A DNA stretch of 42,971 bases, from NCBI RefSeq assembly GCF_013778455.1, contig NZ_JACEHE010000050.1, positions 1-42,971 of the forward strand, given 5' to 3'. The notes under the pieces are model-generated. The model worked only from the letters and a program-made list of their open reading frames with translations, was not told the origin of the DNA and did no database searches. This DNA comes from Streptomyces himalayensis subsp. himalayensis (GTDB lineage: Bacteria; Actinomycetota; Actinomycetes; Streptomycetales; Streptomycetaceae). Of the stretch, positions 37,529 through 42,971 are shown piece after piece. The position numbers and the translations under genes are program-made. Within the stretch, counting starts at the first letter, position 1. Every line of letters starts with the position of its first letter.

Positions 37529-37884
37529 GCTGCTGCCTCCGCCCGGAGCTCCGCAGCGGTGCGGAGGAGCAGCTGGACGGCGTCGTCCTTGTCGCGGCCC
37601 TTCTCGTCGTTCCACGTGACGAGCGATGGCCGGTCGATTCGGTCGAGCAGGGCGCGTTCGGCGGCGTAGACGCCCGGGGATTGGGCGTAGCGGGGCGTGC
37701 CGTGGGCGGCGATGTTGAGGGCGCCGATGATGTCGACTCGGCAGCGGTCCAGCGACAGCCCCGTGTCGGCCTGCTTCGTGTCGTACAGGTGCCGCTTGTT
37801 CAGGCCGTTCTTCCCGATGACCCCGGCGGCCTCGTCGAGGAGCGCGGCGACCTCGGTTGTCGTGGGCTGGGTTGCGGTGGTCAC
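37525..37884 (-). CDS. Conserved hypothetical protein (DUF6197-like pattern)
   Basis: 119 aa. AALLDEAAGVIGKNGLNKRH, then CRVDIIGALNIAAHGTPRYA and AERALLDRI, ending VTWNDEKGRDKDDAVQLLLRTA. The 'L..A...i...GW.k..l.......g..cav..Ai..aa.g......a...l......v..WND...Rt..dv...l..aa' layout is that of a widespread actinobacterial small-protein family. GTG start overlaps the upstream stop. Its leader shares a 23-bp near-identical stretch with the 22882-23118 gene. Confidence 0.72.
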   Translation of the reverse strand: MTTATQPTTTEVAALLDEAAGVIGKNGLNKRHLYDTKQADTGLSLDRCRVDIIGALNIAAHGTPRYAQSPGVYAAERALLDRIDRPSLVTWNDEKGRDKDDAVQLLLRTAAELRAEAAA

Positions 37885-38072
37885 CAGGCGCCTCCTTCAG
37901 GCGGGCACTTGCAGTCGCGGGGGTCGGCCTTACCGTCCGCGCAGGGGCAGTCGGGTCGGCCGGTGCAGCCGTCACAGGCGACGGCGGGTGCGATGTCGCC
38001 GATCTGGTGGCGGGCGATGAGCCCGGCGGCTATCAGGCCGATGCAGATCGCGATCACAGCGGTGGCGGTCAT
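37881..38072 (-). CDS. Small Cys-rich membrane protein
   Basis: 63 aa. One N-terminal transmembrane helix TATAVIAICIGLIAAGLIARH, then a short exposed domain with six cysteines in CDGCTGRPDCPCADG...DCKCPP. The spacing suggests disulfides or metal binding outside the membrane. Start overlaps the upstream stop (ATGA). Function unknown; a surface-exposed exclusion peptide is one option. Confidence 0.65.
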   Translation of the reverse strand: MTATAVIAICIGLIAAGLIARHQIGDIAPAVACDGCTGRPDCPCADGKADPRDCKCPPEGGAW

Positions 38073-38464
38073 GAGACGGCCTCGGGGAGCTGCACGTCCT
38101 CGACGGCGCGACCGTTGTGGGTGGCGTGCTCGCACTTGCGGAGGAGGCAGGGCTCCGCGCGCTGCCGCCACTCGTCGTGGCCGATGAGCTCGTGCCGCCA
38201 GCCCTCGGCTGCCTCGCGGCGCCGGTCGCGGACCTTCGGCGTGAACTGCTTGTGGGCGTCCTCGGCGAGCGGGCCGACGTACTCGGCGAGCGCCGAACCC
38301 TCGACGCAGCCCTGCGGGTTGATGCGGATCCAGAACTTGCGGGCCGCCTGCCGCTCGGCGCGCATCGCGGCGACGCAGTCCGGGTGGCCCAGCGCGCGCA
38401 GGACCCAGGCCCGGTTCGTGGCCATCTCCCGGCAGTCGGCGCAGACGGTCGTGGTCTCAGGCAT
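38069..38464 (-). CDS. Hypothetical protein with Cys/His clusters
   Basis: 131 aa. CADCREMATNRAWVLRALGH at the N-terminus, then ERQAARKFWIRINPQGCVEG and a C-terminal EWRQRAEPCLLRKCEHATHN. Cys and His pairs at both ends could bind zinc. Helical and basic in between. Overlaps the gene before by 8 bp. Function unknown. Confidence 0.6.
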   Translation of the reverse strand: MPETTTVCADCREMATNRAWVLRALGHPDCVAAMRAERQAARKFWIRINPQGCVEGSALAEYVGPLAEDAHKQFTPKVRDRRREAAEGWRHELIGHDEWRQRAEPCLLRKCEHATHNGRAVEDVQLPEAVS

Positions 38465-38645
38465 TGCTTCCTCCGTTCAGCTCGTCGGGCAGTTCGATGA
38501 GTCCGGCCTCGATGGAGGCGATGCAGTTCGGGTCGGTGATCCACGCGGGTACCGGGCGGCGGGTTATGCCGAGGCCGTGGAGCAGGCCGGGCAGGATCAC
38601 CGGGTCGGCGTCGGCGGGCATCGGCGGCAGGTCGAGGAGGCTCAC
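38457..38645 (-). CDS. Small hypothetical protein
   Basis: 62 aa from a GTG at 38645 that overlaps the preceding stop. LLDLPPMPADADPVILPGLL is followed by RRPVPAWITDPNCIASIEAG and LIELPDELNGG. Short, acidic; function unknown. Confidence 0.6.
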   Translation of the reverse strand: MSLLDLPPMPADADPVILPGLLHGLGITRRPVPAWITDPNCIASIEAGLIELPDELNGGSNA

Positions 38646-38953
38646 GACTCGTCACCGCTCTCACGCTCGGCCTTGAGGCGGGCGATCTCCTCGCGAGCGG
38701 CGGCGAGTTCGTCCTCTGCGGTGCGGCGGCGCTGCGTGTCTTCGGCGAGCTTGTCGCGCCACCTCTGGACTCCGCGAAGGATCGACTCGGCGATCTTCAG
38801 CTGTTCGTCTGCGGACAGGTTGGAGCTGATCTGGAAGGAGACCGAGCCGCTGTGGCCGCCGTCGGGCTGGATGTACAGGGCGGGGTGAGGCAGGCCCGAG
38901 CCCCGGGCGTGGGCGTGCTCCTCAAGGAAGAAGGTCACGTTGAAGCTGCTCAC
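38642..38953 (-). CDS. Hypothetical protein with C-terminal coiled coil
   Basis: 103 aa from a GTG at 38953 (GTGA with the upstream stop). Beta-rich N-terminal half (FNVTFFLEEHAHARG, GSVSFQISSNLSADEQLKIA), then a helix ESILRGVQRWRDKLAEDTQR and a charged coil AEDELAAAREEIARLKAERE. Function unknown. Confidence 0.65.
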   Translation of the reverse strand: MSSFNVTFFLEEHAHARGSGLPHPALYIQPDGGHSGSVSFQISSNLSADEQLKIAESILRGVQRWRDKLAEDTQRRRTAEDELAAAREEIARLKAERESGDES

Positions 38954-39240
38954 GAGGCACTCCCGGGCTTGCTGTAGTCGCGGCCGCGGAGGTCGGGGTC
39001 GATGTCGAGGAACTCGTGCCACTGGTCCCAGTGCTCGGGCGTCGGGGCGGTGCCGCGTTCGGCGAGGTGCTGCAGCGCATGCGCACGAAGCTCGGAGATC
39101 TGCTGCTCCAGCTCCGCCGGCTCGGGCAGGTCGTTGCTGTCGTCGAGCTCCGGGATGAACGGTTTCGCGTTCGGGTCGAGCAGCGAGAAGAACTCGCGGG
39201 CGGTCAGCGGCTGGCCGAACGGGATGTTGTCGATGCTCAT
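38950..39240 (-). CDS. Hypothetical acidic protein
   Basis: 96 aa from the ATG at 39240. DNIPFGQPLTAREFFSLLDP, then AELEQQISELRAHALQHLAE and EHWDQWHEFLDIDPDLRGRD. Acidic and Trp-bearing. Coupled by ATGA to the gene upstream. Function unknown. Confidence 0.62.
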   Translation of the reverse strand: MSIDNIPFGQPLTAREFFSLLDPNAKPFIPELDDSNDLPEPAELEQQISELRAHALQHLAERGTAPTPEHWDQWHEFLDIDPDLRGRDYSKPGSAS

Positions 39241-39530
39241 CGCGCACCTCCGGCGGCCTGCTCGTGGGCGGCGCGGGCTGCGCGGTCGGCCTCGACGGCT
39301 TCCCACCACGTGTAGAACAGGGCGTCCAGCGCCCCGTCCTTCTCGGCCTCGGGCAGGGAGTCGAAGGCGACGCGGCCGATGTCGAGGACGTCGAAGCCCT
39401 CCGGGTGCGTCTCGCGCAGCATCTCCTCAGCGGCGTTCCACATGACCTGGAACGCGGACAGCATCGGGACCTGCGTGGTGATGCGGTCGAACTCGTCGAG
39501 CGGCTCAGGGTTCTGAGAGAATGTGGACAC
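39237..39530 (-). CDS. First gene of the main early leftward operon, hypothetical
   Basis: 97 aa from a GTG at 39530 with CAGGAG upstream. FDRITTQVPMLSAFQVMWNA, then THPEGFDVLDIGRVAFDSLP and a helical C-terminus EKDGALDALFYTWWEAVEAD. Acidic. Appears to start a run of overlapping genes. Function unknown. Confidence 0.65.
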   Translation of the reverse strand: MSTFSQNPEPLDEFDRITTQVPMLSAFQVMWNAAEEMLRETHPEGFDVLDIGRVAFDSLPEAEKDGALDALFYTWWEAVEADRAARAAHEQAAGGAR

Positions 39531-39622
39531 GGTCCACGCTCCTGTTCTTCAGGGTTCTGGTGGTGTGGATCGCGAGGTCGCTCCCGGGCTGGCGTTTGGG
39601 GGCGGCCTCTTGCGTTGGCCGA

Positions 39623-39919
39623 CTAGGCGGCGGCGCGGGCGGTGTGCCGGCGGGAGTGGTGCGCGATGCGCGGCTCCGGCGGGCGGGACTCGTGCGAGGG
39701 CTCGGCCCGGGTGGCGGCCTCGTAGAGGCCGTCGAGGTGGGCATCAAGGTCGGCGATGCGGTAGGCCAGGTATCGGCCAATCGGCACGCCCCTTGGCCCC
39801 TTGTCGAGCTGGCGCCACTTGTAGAGCGTTGTGCGGGCCTGGCCGATGTACGGGGCCGCATCCTCGATCCAGAGGTAGCCGGCGGGGGCGGGGGGCTTGC
39901 CGCCCTTCATGTTGGGCAT
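39623..39919 (-). CDS. Excisionase-like HTH protein
   Basis: 98 aa. LWIEDAAPYIGQARTTLYKWRQLDKGPRGVPIGRYLAYRIADLDAHL is the MerR-like winged helix of AlpA/Xis proteins (helix-turn-helix, then 'G....yr..dLd..l'). A Pro/His/Arg-rich tail follows. AAGGAG lies 8 nt before the ATG. It follows the Cro-like gene, which matches an immunity-excision arrangement; it probably directs the tyrosine integrase toward excision. A regulatory role instead is possible. Confidence 0.75.
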   Translation of the reverse strand: MPNMKGGKPPAPAGYLWIEDAAPYIGQARTTLYKWRQLDKGPRGVPIGRYLAYRIADLDAHLDGLYEAATRAEPSHESRPPEPRIAHHSRRHTARAAA

Positions 39920-39923
39920 GGGG

Positions 39924-40214
39924 TTACTCCTTTGAGGTGGGGGTGATCTCTGGAGACGTGTCGTCCAGTTCTGGAGACGTCTTGGGCGCGAAAAGGACCA
40001 GGATGTCGACGCCGCTGGCCTCCGCTATGGAGTGGGCTTCGTCTATACCTGCGGTCTTCTGGCGTCCGGTGCGGAGACGATCTATGAGGCCTGGGGTGCA
40101 GCCGACCTCTTTCGCGAAGGTTCTTACCGAGTAGGGGGCGCCTCGGCCGGGGTGATCCATGACCCATCGAAGGATCTCGGGATTTCTCAGCTCGTAGCGA
40201 TGGCGACGGCTCAA
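39924..40214 (-). CDS. Cro-like XRE-family repressor (leftward)
   Basis: 96 aa from a TTG at 40214, chosen because CTGGAG lies 5 nt upstream; the frame stays open to 40412, so the start is not certain. Core: SVRTFAKEVGCTPGLIDRLRTGRQKT is a helix-turn-helix, then IAEASGVDILVLFAP. Small, one-domain, leftward and divergent from a larger repressor-like gene, like a Cro protein. Three positions ahead of the stop it is rich in Thr/Pro/Ser. The operators at 40268 and 40344 lie upstream. Confidence 0.65.
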   Translation of the reverse strand: MSRRHRYELRNPEILRWVMDHPGRGAPYSVRTFAKEVGCTPGLIDRLRTGRQKTAGIDEAHSIAEASGVDILVLFAPKTSPELDDTSPEITPTSKE

Positions 40215-40247
40215 TGGATCTCCAGTGATACGGAGTGGCCTTGACTG

Positions 40248-40356
40248 AGACGAGTTAAGCACACGAGAGACGATTCGTCTACGAAACTGGACGGCTGGAT
40301 CGTGTGTATCGGCAAAGTCTCCGCATAGATAACATCGATTTGTAGACGCTTCGTCT
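40248..40356. promoter_or_regulatory. Immunity operators AGACG(A/C)TTCGTCT
   Basis: Two 13-bp sites differing at one base: AGACGATTCGTCT (40268-40280, perfect dyad around a central T) and AGACGCTTCGTCT (40344-40356), 76 bp apart. A half-site AGACGA lies at 40248-40253. A related GTCT-AG-AGAC dyad at 40413-40422 sits just before the rightward gene. The region between 40214 and 40457 is otherwise non-coding, and divergent promoters must lie here; I could not fix their -10/-35 boxes. Confidence 0.7.
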
Positions 40357-40456
40357 CTAACACGCGATGGTTGTAGGGACTGACCTGCTATTTTTCGGGC
40401 GCGACCCCCCACGTCTAGAGACAGTCGGTGACAGAGTGACTCGAGAGGATCAGGAC

Positions 40457-40891
40457 ATGACGGTTCCGGCCACAGCCCCGGACCCCGGCGCGGCCGAAGA
40501 ACCCAAGCCCATCGGCGCGCTCTCCCAGCTCATCCAGGAGGCACTCGACAAGGGCGACTCCTACGCGAAGCTCGCCGAGCGTGCCATCGACCCTGAGACC
40601 GGCGAGACCGTCTCCAAGCCCTACCTGCAGCGCATCGTCAAGAACCCTCCCGCCAACCCGCCGACGCCGCCGATGATGGGCGCTATCGCCGCAGCCCTCG
40701 GCAAGCCGCTGCGGCACGTCAAGGAAGCGACCGCCAAGCAGTGGCTTCTCTACGAGGCCACCGAGCTGGCTGGCTACGACTCAGAGGTCCGCATCATCGT
40801 CGGCCACCTGGCGGGCAAGTCGAAGGCGGAGCTGCTGCGCTGGCGCATGATGATCGAGGCGGATGAGCGCGCCCGTCGCGAAGCGGAATAG
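40457..40891 (+). CDS. Immunity repressor-like protein (rightward)
   Basis: 144 aa from the ATG at 40457 (GAGAGGATCAGGAC before it). LSQLIQEALDKGDSYAKLAERAI is followed by TVSKPYLQRIVKNPPANPPT, MGAIAAALGKPLRHVKEATAKQWL: a helix-turn-helix with the long insert seen in many Streptomyces phage and integrative-element regulators ('S...L..l'). A C-terminal helix follows (AGKSKAELLRWRMMIEADER). Divergent from the Cro-like gene and followed by the integrase operon. Most likely the lysogenic repressor, though no direct evidence separates it from a different regulator. Confidence 0.72.
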   Translation: MTVPATAPDPGAAEEPKPIGALSQLIQEALDKGDSYAKLAERAIDPETGETVSKPYLQRIVKNPPANPPTPPMMGAIAAALGKPLRHVKEATAKQWLLYEATELAGYDSEVRIIVGHLAGKSKAELLRWRMMIEADERARREAE

Positions 40892-40899
40892 CAGGAGCG

Positions 40900-40923
40900 G
40901 GTCAGCTGCGCAGGCAGCTGACC
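40900..40923 (+). terminator. Terminator hairpin after the repressor-like gene
   Basis: GGTCAGCTGC-GCAG-GCAGCTGACC, perfect 10-bp stem with a 4-nt loop, 8 bp past the stop. Confidence 0.7.
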
Positions 40924-40958
40924 GCAAATGTCCGTAAGTAGACATTCACCGCAACAGA

Positions 40959-40988
40959 TTGTCGTTGCCTGCACACCGGACGTATCCT
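40959..40988 (+). promoter_or_regulatory. Promoter of the duplicated-domain gene and integrase
   Basis: TTGTCG (40959-40964)-N18-TATCCT (40983-40988). The expected transcript start near 40995 leaves a 55-nt leader that contains a stem-loop with arms GTGCACAC / GTGTGCAC (40998-41005, 41023-41030), just before the GGGGAGG ribosome site. Confidence 0.5.
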
Positions 40989-41048
40989 TCCCCACTCGTG
41001 CACACGTGGATGACCGACCACTGTGTGCACTGTCGTTGGGGAGGACCC

Positions 41049-41492
41049 ATGCTGCGCTGTGTGTACCAAGCTGCTGACCTCGAACCGGGGGTCATCACCG
41101 ACTGGCGCGAGGAGCGCGGACTCCTGGAGATCCGCATCGCCCGTCACGCCAGACCGTCCGAGTTCGCACCTTCGCTGAACGCCACGCTGTTGGACTTCCT
41201 CGCCACCGCGGAGTGGTACCAGATATGGAACGGGGAGGTCATCTCCGTCAACTCGCCCGGCAGTCCGCTCCGCGCGACGGTCGAACTGTCCAGGCTGCAC
41301 GATGCTCCGCCCGTGGACATACGCGAGCACAAGGGCCACGTAATCGTTGATGTCTCCCCTACCACGACGGTCGACGAGTTCGTGGCGACTCTCAACCCAT
41401 CCCTCGAGATCTTCTTGGCCGGTGGACAATGGTTCCAGTTGTGGCAAGGCGAGATCGTCACCATGGACTCGCCCGGCGCCATGGCCGCCTGA
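41049..41492 (+). CDS. Hypothetical protein made of two tandem copies of one domain
   Basis: 147 aa from the ATG at 41049 (GGGGAGGACCC upstream). Two related halves of about 60 residues: the first ends FAPSLNATLLDFLATAEWYQ then IWNGEVISVNSPG, the second FVATLNPSLEIFLAGGQWFQ then LWQGEIVTMDSPG. Each repeat begins with a beta-strand pair. The W-(Y/F)-Q-(I/L)-W-(N/Q)-GE motif is strikingly conserved. No known family is recognised. It lies between repressor-like gene and integrase, so it should be expressed in the lysogen, suggesting lysogenic conversion or defence. That is inference. Confidence 0.8.
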   Translation: MLRCVYQAADLEPGVITDWREERGLLEIRIARHARPSEFAPSLNATLLDFLATAEWYQIWNGEVISVNSPGSPLRATVELSRLHDAPPVDIREHKGHVIVDVSPTTTVDEFVATLNPSLEIFLAGGQWFQLWQGEIVTMDSPGAMAA

Positions 41493-41514
41493 CGGTCACG
41501 AAAGGGGGAGCCGC

Positions 41515-42813
41515 GTGCCGGGCTACATCGAGGACCGGTGGTACACGAAGCGCCCAGACCCGAAGACGGGCGAGAAGCGTGAGACCGCGCGCCACGGTCA
41601 AGGGAAGCGGTATCGGGTAGCCGGCATCCCCGGCGTCCGAGACCGCAGCTTCGAGAAGCTCACGGGCCCCGACGGCGCGAAGGCGTGGCTGGCCAAGGCT
41701 CAGCACGAGTCAGCTAAGGGCGAGTTCATCGACCCGCGCGACGGCAACATGCTGCTGCGCGAGTACGTCGAGACCGAGTGGTGGCCCAACCAGGACTACA
41801 GCGACCCCAGCACCAGCGCGACGGTGAAGGGGAAAGTCTGGAACCACATCCTGCCGCACCTGGGGTCCATGCCTCTCAACGCCATTAAGACGCCGCAGCT
41901 GCGCTCATGGCTGAAGGAACTGAACAGCCAGCTCGGGCCGGGCACCGTCAATGATGTATGGGGCAGCCTGTCCGTCATCCTGCAGGCAGCGGTCGAAGAC
42001 GAGCGCATCACAAGGAACTACTGCCGATCCCAGTCATCGGTGCGCCCGCCCGCCCGGCCGGAGCCGAAGGCGCGCGCTTGGACGCGCCAGCAGGTGCTAC
42101 TGGTGCGTTCCTCCGTCGATGAACGCATGTGCCTCGCTGTCGATTTGGGTGTGGGCGCCGGCCTACGGCAGGGCGAGGTATTTGGTCTCGCGACGGAGGA
42201 CATTGACGAGGTCGGGCAGCTGATCCATGTGCGGCGTCAGGTGAAGAAGGTCGGGTCGAAGCTGGTGTTCGCCCTTCCGAAGGGCCAGAAGACGCGCACC
42301 GTTCCGGTGCCGCAGCATCTCCTCGACCGGATCAGTGAGCACCTGGAGCGGCGCCCGGCGAAGAAGGTGACGCTGCCGTGGGGCAACCCGGGCCCAGCCC
42401 AGACGGAGAAGGAAGCCAAGGAGCGTGCTCCGCGAACCTACGAGCTTCTGCTGCCTGCACCCCAGGGTGGGGCTTGGTATCGGGACTACTTCAACAACAC
42501 GATCTGGAAGCCCGCATTGGAGGCTGCGGGCCTGTGCGGGCCGCCGATGGTGACGAAGCGGCCGATCGCGGGGAAGCCGGGTAGGTTCCGGACGGTGAAG
42601 CGATATGCCGAGGATCGGGAGCAGGGGTTCCACTCGCTGCGGCATACCTTCGCCAGTGTGCAGCTGGACGCGCGGGAGTCTGTCGTGTCAGTCTCGAAGT
42701 GGCTCGGTCATTCGGATCCGTCGATCACGCTCCGGATCTACGCGCACATGATGCCGGAGGCCGATGGTCGCGGCCGGACCGCGATGCAGAACTGGTTTGA
42801 GATCTCTCCGTAA
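41515..42813 (+). CDS. int: Tyrosine-recombinase integrase
   Basis: 432 aa from a GTG at 41515 with AAGGGGGAG upstream. N-terminal arm-type DNA-binding and SAM-like core-binding domains (KVWNHILPHLGSMPLNAIKT, LRSWLKEL). Catalytic residues: Arg218 in GAGLRQGE, Lys in LPKGQKTRTVPV, His373-x2-Arg376 in FHSLRHTFAS, His399 in WLGHSDPS, Tyr409 in LRIYAHMM. All are present. An insert of about 60 residues between the Lys region and the HxxR motif is usual in Streptomyces integrases. It integrates the phage at a host att site; 22 bp separate it from the gene before, so they share a transcript. Confidence 0.95.
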   Translation: MPGYIEDRWYTKRPDPKTGEKRETARHGQGKRYRVAGIPGVRDRSFEKLTGPDGAKAWLAKAQHESAKGEFIDPRDGNMLLREYVETEWWPNQDYSDPSTSATVKGKVWNHILPHLGSMPLNAIKTPQLRSWLKELNSQLGPGTVNDVWGSLSVILQAAVEDERITRNYCRSQSSVRPPARPEPKARAWTRQQVLLVRSSVDERMCLAVDLGVGAGLRQGEVFGLATEDIDEVGQLIHVRRQVKKVGSKLVFALPKGQKTRTVPVPQHLLDRISEHLERRPAKKVTLPWGNPGPAQTEKEAKERAPRTYELLLPAPQGGAWYRDYFNNTIWKPALEAAGLCGPPMVTKRPIAGKPGRFRTVKRYAEDREQGFHSLRHTFASVQLDARESVVSVSKWLGHSDPSITLRIYAHMMPEADGRGRTAMQNWFEISP

Positions 42814-42971
42814 AAGATCTCCCCAGATCCTCCCCAGCGGTTATGGATCTTTGCCGACGACTTGCTTGCGGCGGCAGGCGGATGCTTCAGCTAGCGGCCT
42901 GACCTGCATGTATGGACGAGTGTACGAGCCTCGGCGGGAGGCATTGGTTCTTCAGGGACCGATGTTCGGTT
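42814..42971. other. Post-integrase non-coding region, attachment-site candidate
   Basis: 158 bp with no gene seen. Close to the int stop are two direct copies of AGATC(C)TCCCCAG (42815-42826 and 42825-42837), with an inverted GGATCT at 42845-42850. This may be arm-type or core sites. The attP (or attR in a prophage) of such integrases normally lies here. No tRNA fragment was recognised, so core and host target are unknown. Confidence 0.4.

Noticed and set aside
40959..41492. Longer start of the duplicated-domain protein (about 30 extra residues)
   Set aside because: No ribosome site; the extra codons run over the promoter -10 and the leader stem-loop, while the ATG at 41049 has an ideal GGGGAGG.
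42841..42971. Possible tRNA 3' end marking attR
   Set aside because: No acceptor/T-arm pattern could be fitted; no tRNA or rRNA gene was recognised in the window.

Overview
The window is the packaging, head, early-tail, replication, regulation and integration part of a temperate siphovirus of a high-GC actinomycete, most likely Streptomyces. The DNA is GC-rich throughout, many genes start with GTG, genes are chained by ATGA/GTGA/TGATG overlaps, several promoters look leaderless, and terminators are GC hairpins without U-tracts. The left edge cuts a minor tail gene, so distal tail and lysis genes lie outside. The right edge is just past a tyrosine integrase, about where attP (or attR of a prophage) is expected.

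Region 1 (1-16.8 kb, minus strand). Read in transcription order, right to left: GIY-YIG-like protein, small HTH regulator, lipoprotein, HNH nuclease, P-loop protein, a possible cos region, TerS, TerL, a 60-aa membrane protein, portal, prohead protease, HK97-type major capsid protein, a strong hairpin, head-tail connector and completion proteins, tail tube, tail assembly chaperones G/GT with a perfect -1 slippery heptamer, tape measure, minor tail protein.

Region 2 (16.9-25.5 kb). A block unlike a standard phage cassette. On the minus strand are a membrane-anchored FtsK/SpoIIIE (TraB-like) translocase, a coiled-coil/multi-TM partner, further small Spd-like membrane proteins and a run of small unknown genes. 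A cluster of ACCCCTGT repeats lies directly behind the translocase gene. On the plus strand are a small HTH regulator with a leaderless promoter, an HTH-degenerate-Nudix protein and an intact Nudix hydrolase. The gene content recalls the transfer and conjugal-immunity modules of Streptomyces plasmids and pSAM2-like integrative elements. I consider it the most interesting system here.

Region 3 (25.5-26.2 kb, plus). HicA-HicB toxin-antitoxin pair behind a long palindromic, apparently leaderless promoter.

Region 4 (26.2-39.6 kb, minus). A long early operon of mostly small genes: several zinc-ribbon and HTH proteins, a helicase-loader-like protein, a replication initiator with iteron-like repeats inside its gene (lambda-O style), a CoiA-like nuclease, a phiC31 Gp3-like protein, a PD-(D/E)xK exonuclease and a DnaQ-like exonuclease.

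Region 5 (39.6-42.97 kb). A divergent immunity switch. Leftward are a Cro-like HTH protein and an excisionase-like HTH protein. Rightward are a repressor-like protein, a protein made of two tandem copies of one domain, and the integrase. Two near-identical 13-bp operators sit between the divergent genes.

Functions are inferred from motifs and context only; no database search was run. Tail fibres, endolysin and holin were not found and are presumably off the left edge.
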